From Rhodopseudomonas sp. P2A-2r (GTDB lineage: Bacteria; Pseudomonadota; Alphaproteobacteria; Rhizobiales; Xanthobacteraceae): a stretch of DNA of 64,000 bases. A program made the translations under genes and the position numbers. The stretch lies in the NCBI RefSeq assembly GCF_026015985.1, contig NZ_CP110389.1:2078001-2142000 (forward strand), given 5' to 3'. The stretch's first letter is position 1. Each line of letters starts with the position of its first letter. Below, one piece after another: positions 1 to 7,771 of this stretch. Below the pieces are notes generated by a model, which did not search any database, had not been told where the DNA came from, and saw nothing but the letters and a program-made list of their open reading frames with translations.

Positions 1-1363
1 CGGGCAAGCCGCGTAAGATGCCTCGCAGCCGTCTGTGCGCTCGCGCTCGGCTCCGCCAGTCTGGCCGGGTCCGTTGGGGCACTTGCGCACGAGCAGGTGT
101 CCACTTCGATCGGCTCCTACCGCACGTGTCCGACCGCCGGCCCGCTGTCTTCGAAGTCGCGGGCAGCTTTGACGGCACCGTTCAACGAGATTGAAAGTTT
201 CCGTGTGTTGCAGGGCACGACCGTCTGGAAGACCGTCGCGTCGCAGCTCCTGGTCAACCGCGACAAGCAGAAGCCATGCTACGGATTCAGCGACACGCCC
301 GAATGGACCAAGGTCGTGTCGAGAATCCCGACCAACGTGCTCGCCGTGCAGACCAATACCGATCGGACGGCTGCACTCATCTATGTCAGCGGTCTGCCGG
401 GGTATCTCATCGAGACGCCCAAGGTGTTCGCCAGCTTCAAGCCCGGCGATACCTACGGCATCTTCCGGGTCGCGACCGCGCCCACCGTCGATACCCGGCC
501 CACGCACGACTTCGCCGACAAGGGGGCGATCGGGATTTTCGTCAATGGCGTGAGCATGTTCAATTATACGGACACCTTCGCCTATGCCAACAAGGGTGTC
601 TGGTCATACGATGCCAATGTCGCCGAAGCCCTGATCGTCAATTCCGATATTTCGCATGCGACACCGAGCAATCTTCCGCAGTTTCCGAAGAGCCGTGGCA
701 TCTTCCACAACCACCAGATGTCAATCCGGCTGTTGAACGAGCTGAAGGACCCGTATTTTTCTGGTCGCCTGGCGCATTCGAAGCTGGTTGGGTTTGTGAT
801 CGACAGCTATCCGATCTACGGACCGCTCGGCTATTCCTCGAAGGACGTCTCGTCGGGGCTGAAGACGCTGAAAAGTAGCTACCTCAAGCGGACCTGGACG
901 ACGACGTCGATGCGGGGAAGCAATCATCGCAGTTCGGTTCCGGCGTGGGCCGTGGTGGGCTGGGACAACAGCAATGCGACCGGCACGACCCTGCTGAATC
1001 TGTTCAAGAAGCCGAAGTCGGACCTGTTGTATGCCGATGGCAAGACGGACGGGCCTGTCGTGTATGAGGGCAAGGACGAGCGGCTCTCCGGCGAGATCAA
1101 GCTGCTGGCCGGTTCGGTCGGTCTCAAGCGCGACCCGCAAGGGTATGTCTATTGGGAAAGCCCCGTCTCCCTTCCAGTACAAGGGCGTGCCGGACCCGTT
1201 CAATGCCAGGATCGACAACAGCGCGCGCACCGCCTACTTTTTGAATGGTGCGAACGCATCAACGACGATTTTTGACGTTGGCGTGACGGGAAAGGACGAT
1301 CAGGGGAAGCCGGTGCGCGGCGCGGTGCCTGAGGCCTGGCAAAAGAAATTGAGCGAGGATTAG
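1..1363 (+). CDS. YHYH-domain exported protein, 5' partial, frameshifted
   Basis: The reading frame is open from base 1, so the start lies outside the window. The first ~30 residues form a hydrophobic stretch ending in GALA, which looks like the end of a Sec signal peptide, so the protein is probably periplasmic. The body contains the HNHQM and DSYPIYGPLGY stretches characteristic of YHYH-domain proteins, a family of unknown function. The frame is lost at the C4 run 1161-1164: upstream reads ...YWESP, and SPFQYKGVPDPFNARIDN continues one frame over to the stop at 1363. Removing one C restores a single 453-codon frame. The family call rests on these motifs; no enzymatic role can be assigned. 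It runs convergently towards the flavin reductase fusion and shows no functional link to it. Confidence 0.65.
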
Positions 1364-1443
1364 GTTAGGTCGCCTCGGCTCGCTTTTGGGCGAACCGGGG
1401 CCGATGCGATCGACAGGCGTTCGTGACCGTAGGTGAAACGGCG

Positions 1444-2427
1444 CTACGGATGCTGCTTGTGCCGGCCTGACACGCCGGTGTCGATCAACAGATCCAGCGC
1501 ATATTTGATGGTCGCGCGCTGCTCGTCGGTGAATTGGCTGAGCAGTTCGGTCTCGTGTTTCACGGCCGCGGCGAGCGCGGGCTTGATGCGGGCGCGGCCT
1601 TTGGCGGTGAGGTGCAGGGTGACGCGCCGGCGGTCGTCGGCGGTGCCCTTGCGCTGGACGAGGTCGTCGGCCTCCATGCGGTCGAGCACTTTCGTGAGGC
1701 CCGGCTGCTTCATCAGCGCCATCGTCGCCAGTTCGCCCACCGACAGGCCTTCGACATCGATCAGGCAGGCCAGCACGCGCCACTCGGGGACGGTGAGGTC
1801 CCAGTTCTTCAACTCGGCGTGGAATTCGCTGGAGACGATGAAGCTCGCCCGCGCCAACAGATAAGCGAGGTAGTTGCGCGCAAAGCTGTTGCTGGGCAGC
1901 GACGGCGGCCGACGGAGCGTGTTGTCGATGCGACGCAGCTCGCCGGAATGAAACACCAGCGGATCGTGCTGGCGCTCGACGAAGCGCACGACCTCGCCGA
2001 CCAGGATGGTGTGGTCGCCGCCGGGATAGCGTGCCCAGGTCTTGCATTCGAAGATCGGCGCGAGGCCATCGATCAGCGGCGCGCCTGTGATGCCGGGCTC
2101 ATGTTTGACGCCGGCGAACTTGTCCGAGCCGCGCTTGCCGAACCGCAATGCCAGCTCGCCGTGATCGGCGCCGAGGAAATGCACCGCAAAGGCATCGGCC
2201 TGCACGAACGGATCGTGACTCGGCGACGATTTCGCCACGCTCCACAGCACCAGCGGCGGATCGAGCGACACCGAGGAGAACGAATTGGCCGTCATGCCGA
2301 CCGGGTGACCGCCATGGCTTGCGGTGACGACGGTGACGCCGGTGGGAAACTGGCCGAGCGCTTGGCGAAACGATACCGGGCTGAGCGCGCCTTGCGCAGC
2401 ATCCGCGACCACCCTGTCGTCCGTCAT
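1444..2427 (-). CDS. flavin reductase fused to a C-terminal MarR-like domain
   Basis: 327 residues. Residues ~15-175 are a flavin reductase domain of the HpaC/FMN-binding split-barrel type, with TGVTVVTA, GMTANSFSSVSLDPPL and HFLG. Residues ~185-320 are a MarR winged-helix domain, with LTVPEWRVLACL, MKQPGLTKVLDRME and DDRRRVTLHLT. The same architecture is known in the reductase (C1) of Acinetobacter baumannii 4-hydroxyphenylacetate 3-hydroxylase, where the MarR-like domain binds the substrate and relieves autoinhibition of flavin reduction. I infer a ligand-gated NADH:flavin oxidoreductase feeding a two-component monooxygenase, but no oxygenase component lies next to it. It is divergent from the NicX-like dioxygenase across 141 bp, so the two are probably co-regulated. 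Direct DNA binding by the MarR part is an alternative. The ATG at 2427 is the only good start. Confidence 0.85.
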   Translation of the reverse strand: MTDDRVVADAAQGALSPVSFRQALGQFPTGVTVVTASHGGHPVGMTANSFSSVSLDPPLVLWSVAKSSPSHDPFVQADAFAVHFLGADHGELALRFGKRGSDKFAGVKHEPGITGAPLIDGLAPIFECKTWARYPGGDHTILVGEVVRFVERQHDPLVFHSGELRRIDNTLRRPPSLPSNSFARNYLAYLLARASFIVSSEFHAELKNWDLTVPEWRVLACLIDVEGLSVGELATMALMKQPGLTKVLDRMEADDLVQRKGTADDRRRVTLHLTAKGRARIKPALAAAVKHETELLSQFTDEQRATIKYALDLLIDTGVSGRHKQHP

Positions 2428-2483
2428 GGAATTCGCCCGCTACAGGGGAGGCCGGGAGCTTTTGCAAGCCGCGCCGGACGCTC

Positions 2484-2497
2484 CTTTAATGCTAAAA
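2484..2497. promoter_or_regulatory. possible MarR-type box between divergent genes
   Basis: CTTTAATGCTAAAA lies in the 141-bp divergent region between the flavin reductase fusion and the NicX-like gene. It matches the palindromic box at 16583-16596 at about 11 of 14 positions. This is a weaker member of the group of boxes found before other units of the locus, and could be chance AT-rich sequence. Confidence 0.3.
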
Positions 2498-2568
2498 ATA
2501 TTCCTTTTCATGTAACATGGCCGCGCCTATCATCCAACGATAATCGCTTTAAAATACGGAGAAACGGC

Positions 2569-3615
2569 ATGCTGGCGGATCGCATCGAGGCAAAATGGAT
2601 CGACGCGTTCTGCGAGATTTTTGCGCGTTGCGCGGTCAAGCCGGGCGACACCGCGGCCATCCTTTCCGAGACGCAATCGCGCGCACTGAATGTCCACTTG
2701 GCGGAGCTGGCCCTGCTGCGCATGGGTGCAAAACCGTTCCATGTCATCGTGCCGACGCCGCGCAATACGCAGGTGGTGCCGATCCGTTCCACCGGCGCAT
2801 CCGAGGCGATCGGGCAACTCGGCCCGGTGGTGTCGGCGTTGCGGCAAGCCGGCTTCGTGGTGGACTGCACCATCGAAGGCCTGATGCACGCCAAGGAAAC
2901 ACCGGAAATCCTGAAGTCCGGAGCGCGCATCCTGGTGATTTCCAACGAACATCCGGAAGCGCTGGAGCGCATGGTGCCGGACTCGGCGCTGGAGAAGCGC
3001 GTGCGGGCGGCAGCGAAGATGCTGCGCGGCACGAAGCACATGAAAGTGACCTCGGCGGCGGGCAGCGATCTCGACGTCAACATGGAGGGCGCGGCCACGG
3101 TCGGCGTATGGGGCTGGACCGACAAGCCCGGCACGCTGGCGCACTGGCCGGGCGGCATCGTGGTGAGCTTCCCGAAGAGCGGCACCATCAACGGCACGCT
3201 GGTGATGGCGCCCGGGGATATCAACCTGACCTTCAAGCGCTATCTGACCTCGCCGATCCGCCTCACCCTGAAGGATGACTACGTCACCGACCTCAAAGGC
3301 GAGGGCGCCGATGCCGAGATGATGCGGCGCTATCTGGCCGCGTGGGGCGACAAGGAAGCCTATGCGGTGTCGCATGTGGGCTGGGGCATGAATCCCGGCG
3401 CGCGCTACGAGGCGCTGACCATGTACGACCAGCGCGATACCAATGGTACCGAACTGCGCGCGGTGGCCGGCAATTTCCTGTTCTCCACCGGCGCCAACGA
3501 ATTCGCCGGCCGCTACACCGCCGGGCATTTCGACCTGCCGATGTTCGGCACCACCATCGAACTCGACGGCGTTGCGGTGATCAAGGCCGGCGTGCTGCAG
3601 GATGTGTTCGGGTAA
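2569..3615 (+). CDS. NicX-like 2,5-dihydroxypyridine 5,6-dioxygenase family protein
   Basis: 348 residues starting at ATG 2569, preceded by GGAGA. The protein follows NicX of Pseudomonas putida through most of its length: KSGARILVISNEHPEALERM, the AGSDL segment, a DKPGTLAHWPGG stretch, VSHVGWGMNPGARY, GNFLFSTGANE and a terminal GHFDLP segment. NicX is a mononuclear Fe(II) dioxygenase of the M29-peptidase-like fold that opens 2,5-dihydroxypyridine to N-formylmaleamate in aerobic nicotinate degradation. The His of SHVGWG and the HFD motif fall where NicX has metal ligands, by eye alignment. No other nic genes (nicAB, nicC, nicF, nicE) are adjacent, so the true substrate may be another hydroxylated N-heterocycle or aminophenol. 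A plain M29-type hydrolase is less likely given the NicX-specific motifs. Confidence 0.75.
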   Translation: MLADRIEAKWIDAFCEIFARCAVKPGDTAAILSETQSRALNVHLAELALLRMGAKPFHVIVPTPRNTQVVPIRSTGASEAIGQLGPVVSALRQAGFVVDCTIEGLMHAKETPEILKSGARILVISNEHPEALERMVPDSALEKRVRAAAKMLRGTKHMKVTSAAGSDLDVNMEGAATVGVWGWTDKPGTLAHWPGGIVVSFPKSGTINGTLVMAPGDINLTFKRYLTSPIRLTLKDDYVTDLKGEGADAEMMRRYLAAWGDKEAYAVSHVGWGMNPGARYEALTMYDQRDTNGTELRAVAGNFLFSTGANEFAGRYTAGHFDLPMFGTTIELDGVAVIKAGVLQDVFG

Positions 3616-3630
3616 GCTCTGTCGCTTCTT

Positions 3631-3802
3631 CCTCGCCCCGCCCGGCGAAGCGAAGCTTCGCTAGGCGGGGAGAGGGTGGCTCGAAGGCGCGAAGCGCGTT
3701 CGAGTCGGGTGAGGGGCTCCGGAGTTTCAACTACTAACTCCCTCACCGGGAGCCTCGCTGACGCCAGGCTCCGACCTCTCCCCGCAAGCGGGGAGAGGTG
3801 AA
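3631..3802. repeat. GC-rich palindromic intergenic repeat (CCTCTCCCCG type)
   Basis: The gap between two convergent genes is filled by nested inverted repeats, including gcgaagcgaagcttcgctaggc, GAAGGCGCGAAGCGCGTTCG and CCTCTCCCCGCAAGCGGGGA followed by GAGG. The same building block CCTCTCCCC...GGGGAGAGG recurs at 19021-19165 and 24611-24762, with a related form at 20503-20684. It is a dispersed, non-coding, REP-like family; here it may also end both converging transcripts. Confidence 0.7.
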
Positions 3803-3804
3803 GA

Positions 3805-4788
3805 TCAAAGCACCGGCGGCTTCGATAATCCAAAATGCTTCAGCAGGTCCACGAACGCGGCCAGCCGTTGTTCGCGGTAGGCGTCGACGTCCATGCCGGT
3901 GTAGTCGAGGAAGCCCTGGCCGGTACGCAGGCCGACTTTTCCTTCGGCCATGTTGCGGCCGATGATCTCCGGCGCGGCATAGCGGTCATGTCCGAGCGCG
4001 CCGGTCAGATACTTGCTGGCGTAGTGCAGAATATCGCCGCCGCCCCAGTCGATGAACTCCAGGAGACCGAGCACGGCAAAGCGAAAGCCGAAGCCGTATT
4101 TGATGGCCTTGTCGATGTCTTCGGCAGAGGCGACGCCTTCCTCGACCATGCGCGCGGCCTCGTTCATGGCCAGCACCTGGATGCGCGGCACGATATAGCC
4201 GGGCGTGGCGGCGCAGACCACAGGCACCTTGCCGATGCCTTCGAGCAGGGCTTTCACGCGGGCGGTGACGGCGGGGTCGGTGGCGACGCCCGGCGACAGT
4301 TCGACCAGAGGCACCAGATAGGCGGGGTTGAGCCAGTGCGCGTTGAGGAAGCGCTCCGGATGTTCGACCGCACCGGAGATATCGTCGACCAGGATGGTCG
4401 AGGTGGTCGAGGCGATGATCGGCGTGGGGCCGGCGAGTTGGGAGCAGCGCGCCAGCGCCTCGCGCTTGAGGTCGAGCACCTCGGGGACGCCTTCGAAGAT
4501 GATGGCGGCAGCGGACAGCGCGGCGCCTGCTTCGGCTTCCGGCACGATGCGAACGCGGGTCATCAGCGTATCGATGTCATCAGGCTTGAGCAGGCCGAAC
4601 AGCGCCATCGACGCGAAGGTCTTCTTGATCTCACCCAGCGCTTCGGCTTCCAGCGCCGCGAACTTGTCAGCGGCGCGCGCCTTGAAGTCGACGATGGCGA
4701 CGCAGTGTCCGGCATAGGCGAAGGCGACGGCAATGCCGCGGCCCATGCGTCCGGCGCCGAGGCAGGCGATTTCGGAAAATGCGGTCAT
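3805..4788 (-). CDS. 3-hydroxyacyl-CoA dehydrogenase, NAD-binding type
   Basis: 327 residues. The N-terminus carries a Rossmann motif GAGRMGRGIAVAFAYAG, followed by IIFEGVPEVLDLKRE, the catalytic-region HWLNPAYLVPLVELS and a C-terminal helical domain with IKYGFGFRFAVLGLLEF. This matches the PaaH/FadB-like family that oxidises (S)-3-hydroxyacyl-CoA to 3-ketoacyl-CoA with NAD+. It is the last gene of a minus-strand run (hydrolase, acyl-CoA dehydrogenase, CoA ligase, octopine-dehydrogenase-like, this gene). Its start overlaps the stop of the upstream gene as ATGA, so the two are translationally coupled. The likely role is the third step of a beta-oxidation-like sequence after ring reduction. The actual substrate is not visible from the sequence. 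Confidence 0.85.
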   Translation of the reverse strand: MTAFSEIACLGAGRMGRGIAVAFAYAGHCVAIVDFKARAADKFAALEAEALGEIKKTFASMALFGLLKPDDIDTLMTRVRIVPEAEAGAALSAAAIIFEGVPEVLDLKREALARCSQLAGPTPIIASTTSTILVDDISGAVEHPERFLNAHWLNPAYLVPLVELSPGVATDPAVTARVKALLEGIGKVPVVCAATPGYIVPRIQVLAMNEAARMVEEGVASAEDIDKAIKYGFGFRFAVLGLLEFIDWGGGDILHYASKYLTGALGHDRYAAPEIIGRNMAEGKVGLRTGQGFLDYTGMDVDAYREQRLAAFVDLLKHFGLSKPPVL

Positions 4789-5879
4789 GCGGCGAATCCG
4801 TCGCGCAGCAGGGCGAGCAATGCCTCGCGATCGAGGTTGCCGAGGCCGAGGCTCTTCAGGGTCCGGCCGTCGGTCAGGAAGTTCTGACCGCAGATGGCGC
4901 CGCCGATGGCCAGGAAGGCTTCCGCCAGCGGCGTATCGGCGCCGACCAGTCGGCCGCAGGAGACGATGAAGGACAGGCCGAGGCGCAGATCCTCGCGCAT
5001 GTAGCGGTGCTCGGTCAGCACGATGTGTTCGCGCCAGTCGCCGCTATCGGTGAGCCGGTCATGGGAGCCGCGGCCGTACATCCATTCCTCGCCCTCGCTG
5101 GCGTAGTGATGCGCCAGCGGAAAATGCGCGCCGCCATAGCCGAAGGCTTCGCGCACTGCGATGCGCTCGGCGTCGAGCGCATCGGTGACGCGGCGGATCG
5201 CCGGCTGGGTGCCTTCCTTGTGGATGTCCCAGCGTTCGAAATGCTCCAGCGCGCCGGCGTTCATCACGATCAGCGGCGGATGGATGATCGGCCCGGCATT
5301 CATCAGCGCGCCGGACAGCGCGTCGCCGCACGGTTCGACCACGCCCGGGAATGCCTTGTCGATCACCGCGATGGCGTGGGCGGCATTCCTCAGCGGGAAG
5401 ACGCCGGTGGGCAGCCGCTTGGCACGGATGGTGATGGCGACCTCGAACGGGCCGTGCTTGCGCGCCAGCCACGGCAGCGTGCCGGTTTCCGCGAATGAGA
5501 CGTCGGCGCGGTTGCCGGCCTCGTGGGCGGCCTGCGCAAAGATCATCGAGCCGAAGGTCGCCGGCGGCAGGAACACCACCTGGCCGTCGGCGAGATGCGG
5601 CGCCAGCAGGCGTGCGATGTCGTGCTGGGCGAAGGCCGGCGCCGGGCAGAGGATCAGCTCGACGCCGCGGATCGCGTCGGCGATGTCTGATGTCACCAGC
5701 GCCAGCGGCACGTCGTGGGTGCCGTTGGCGTTCCTGACGGTGATGCGCGAACCGGCATCCCGATGCGCTGCCACGGCCGCGGCGTCACGACGCCACAGCC
5801 GGACCTCGTGGCCCTCAAGGGCGAAATCGCCGGCGGCAGCGAACGAGCCGTTGCCGCCGCCCAGAACTGCTATTTTCAT
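4785..5879 (-). CDS. NAD/NADP octopine/nopaline dehydrogenase family protein
   Basis: 364 residues beginning MKIAVLGGGNGSFAAAGDFA, the dinucleotide-binding loop of the octopine/opine dehydrogenase family (PF02317). It also has the family's C-terminal helical domain, with GPIIHPPLIVMNAGALE and HYASEGEEWMYG. Family members reductively condense an amino acid with a 2-keto acid or run the reverse oxidation. Translationally coupled (ATGA) to the 3-hydroxyacyl-CoA dehydrogenase downstream, it is more likely a dedicated step of the pathway than an opine gene: for example oxidation of an amino- or hydroxy-substituted ring intermediate. That role is inference. No nitrogen-containing substrate can be read from the sequence. 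Confidence 0.8.
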   Translation of the reverse strand: MKIAVLGGGNGSFAAAGDFALEGHEVRLWRRDAAAVAAHRDAGSRITVRNANGTHDVPLALVTSDIADAIRGVELILCPAPAFAQHDIARLLAPHLADGQVVFLPPATFGSMIFAQAAHEAGNRADVSFAETGTLPWLARKHGPFEVAITIRAKRLPTGVFPLRNAAHAIAVIDKAFPGVVEPCGDALSGALMNAGPIIHPPLIVMNAGALEHFERWDIHKEGTQPAIRRVTDALDAERIAVREAFGYGGAHFPLAHHYASEGEEWMYGRGSHDRLTDSGDWREHIVLTEHRYMREDLRLGLSFIVSCGRLVGADTPLAEAFLAIGGAICGQNFLTDGRTLKSLGLGNLDREALLALLRDGFAA

Positions 5880-5910
5880 TCGCTGACCTTCTTTGTTGTC
5901 ATCATCTCAC

Positions 5911-6063
5911 ACCCCGTCCTCATCCCCGCCGGAACGCAATTGCGTTTCGGCTGGAGGAGCGCACTTGCGCGCGTCTCGAAGGATGCGTGGGGTGACTACG
6001 TCGGTTGCGGCCCATGGTTCGAGACGGCGCCGAGAGGCGCCTCCTCGCCATGAGGGGATGAAT
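5911..6063. repeat. intergenic repeat with hairpin potential
   Basis: This gap separates two genes of the same strand. It contains CCTCATCCCC near 5918 and the near-complement GGGGATGAA near 6055, plus the segment GTCTCGAAGGATGCG shared in part with the repeat at 7646-7760 (CCTCGAAGGATGCGCTG). No ORF or RNA gene is visible. It probably belongs to the same dispersed family as that element. Confidence 0.45.
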
Positions 6064-6071
6064 GGGCGGCA

Positions 6072-7592
6072 TCACTTCGAAGCGTCCGTGGCTTGCTTCA
6101 ACTTGAAATGCTGCACCTTGCCGAGCGCGGTGCGCGGCAGGTCGGTGACGAAGACGATGTCGCGCGGCACCTTGAAGCGGGCGAGCTGGCCCAGCACATG
6201 GGCCTTGAGCAGCTCGGCGGTGATGCCGCAACCGGGGCGCAGCAGCACATAGGCCACCGGCACCTCCTGCCATTTCGGATCGGGATGACCGACCACGCCG
6301 ACCTCCATGACATCGGGATGCTCCAGCAGCACCCGCTCGATCTCGGCGGGATAGATGTTCTCGCCGCCGGAGATGATCATGTTCTTCTTGCGGTCATGGA
6401 CCCAGAAATAGCCGTCGGCATCGCGCGTGCCGATGTCGCCGGTGCGGTACCAGCCGTCATGCAGCGCTTCCGACGTTGCCGCCTCGTTGCCCCAGTATTC
6501 GAAGAACACGTTGGGGCCGCGGATGGCGATCTCGCCGGCACTGCCCGGCGGCAGTTCGGTGCCGGCGTCGTCGACGATGGCGGCTTCGCAGCACAGGCCT
6601 GGCAGTCCGGTGGAGCCGGTTCGCGTCAAATCGCCACCAAGCCTCGTGTAGATGGAGATCGGGCAGGTCTCGGTGGAGCCATAGACCTGCAGCACCGGAA
6701 TGCCGCGCGCGGTCAGGCGGGCGATCAGGTGCGGCGGCACGATCTGCGAGCCGGTCGAGACGGCCTTGAGGCAGGTGACGTCGGCTGCGGCCCACGCCGG
6801 ATGGTCGGTCATCGCCTGGATGATCGCCGGCACCCACACGGTCAGCGTCGGCCGGGCCTCGGCGATCGCTGCCAGCGTCGCGTCCGGCGTGAAGCGCGCA
6901 TGGATGGTGACGGTGCCGCCATGATGCAGCGCCGGCGTGGTCTGGATGTTGAGCCCGCCGACATGGAAGAACGGCAGCACCGTCAGCACGTGATCGTCGG
7001 AGGTCAGGCCATGCATGTGCTGGCTCATGACGCCATTCCACAGCAGCGCCTCCTGGCGCAGCACGGCGCCCTTGGGGCGGCCGGTGGTGCCGGAAGTATA
7101 GACGATCAGCAGCGGGCAGGTGAGGTCGGTGTGCGGGTTGCGGCCGTCGCCGGAGCCGCACGCCAGCAGCGCGTCAAGGCTCTGGCCGGGCGCCGGCGGG
7201 GCGAAGTCGAGTGCGACCACGCGGGTGTCGGGCAGCTCCGCCGCGAGCGGGGGCAGCACGGCCGCAAAGGCCTGTTCGAGCACCAGCACCTTCACCGAGG
7301 CATCGGAGATAATGAACAATTGCTCAGCCACTGCCAGCCGCCAGTTCAGCGGCACCAGCAGCGCGCCGAGCCGGGCGCAGGCATAGAGCAGCACCAGATA
7401 GTCCGGCCGGTTGAGGCTGAGGATAGCGACGCGGTCGCCGCGGCCGACGCCGCATTCGGACTTCAGGGCTTTCGCGGTCGCCTCGATCCGCGTGTTGAAG
7501 GCGGCATAGCTGAGCGTGGCACCCTCGAAATGAATCGCGGGCTTGTCCGGCGAAAACGCCGCGTTGCGGGCGATGAGATGCGAGAGATCCAA
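6072..7592 (-). CDS. AMP-forming acyl/aryl-CoA synthetase
   Basis: About 506 residues of the ANL superfamily. The phosphate-binding loop YTSGTTGRPKG is intact, as are YGSTETCPIS, YRTGDIGTRDADGYFWVHDRKKNMIISGG (A8 hinge) and the catalytic-lysine region LPRTALGKVQ near the C-terminus. It activates a carboxylic acid as its CoA thioester via an acyl-AMP. Its sequence is closer to the broad FadD/feruloyl-type branch than the 2-aminobenzoate-CoA ligase at 27759, so the locus has two different ligases. The start is uncertain: TTG 7592 gives the usual LDLSHLIARN N-terminus, and TTG 7637 would add 15 residues. It follows the acyl-CoA dehydrogenase on the same strand with a palindromic repeat in between. 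Confidence 0.8.
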   Translation of the reverse strand: MDLSHLIARNAAFSPDKPAIHFEGATLSYAAFNTRIEATAKALKSECGVGRGDRVAILSLNRPDYLVLLYACARLGALLVPLNWRLAVAEQLFIISDASVKVLVLEQAFAAVLPPLAAELPDTRVVALDFAPPAPGQSLDALLACGSGDGRNPHTDLTCPLLIVYTSGTTGRPKGAVLRQEALLWNGVMSQHMHGLTSDDHVLTVLPFFHVGGLNIQTTPALHHGGTVTIHARFTPDATLAAIAEARPTLTVWVPAIIQAMTDHPAWAAADVTCLKAVSTGSQIVPPHLIARLTARGIPVLQVYGSTETCPISIYTRLGGDLTRTGSTGLPGLCCEAAIVDDAGTELPPGSAGEIAIRGPNVFFEYWGNEAATSEALHDGWYRTGDIGTRDADGYFWVHDRKKNMIISGGENIYPAEIERVLLEHPDVMEVGVVGHPDPKWQEVPVAYVLLRPGCGITAELLKAHVLGQLARFKVPRDIVFVTDLPRTALGKVQHFKLKQATDASK

Positions 7593-7645
7593 GGTGGTGT
7601 ATCCGGGTTGGAGTTGATCTCGATTACGCCGCAGCAACCTCCGCC

Positions 7646-7760
7646 GTCATCCTGAGGTGCCGTCGCTCTTGCGACGGCCTCGAAGGATGCGCTGCAAGCG
7701 CCGTCGCCTGCCGCCGCCTCCTTCGCGGCTCGCCGAAGTCGGCGAGCGCCTCAGGATGAC
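7646..7760. repeat. dispersed element with 12-bp perfect terminal inverted repeats
   Basis: A 115-bp element is bounded by GTCATCCTGAGG (7646-7657) and its exact complement CCTCAGGATGAC (7749-7760), with internal GCCGTCGCTCTTGCGACGGC forming a further hairpin. It sits between two co-oriented genes of the same presumed operon. Such TCATCCTGAGG elements are common between genes in Bradyrhizobium-type genomes. No coding potential is evident. It may affect mRNA stability between the acyl-CoA dehydrogenase and the ligase. Confidence 0.7.
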
Positions 7761-7771
7761 GATGACTGAGC

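Noticed and set aside
6093..7655. 520-codon plus-strand frame opposite the acyl-CoA synthetase
   Set aside because: The minus strand carries all ANL motifs. The plus frame is a composition artefact of high GC at third positions.
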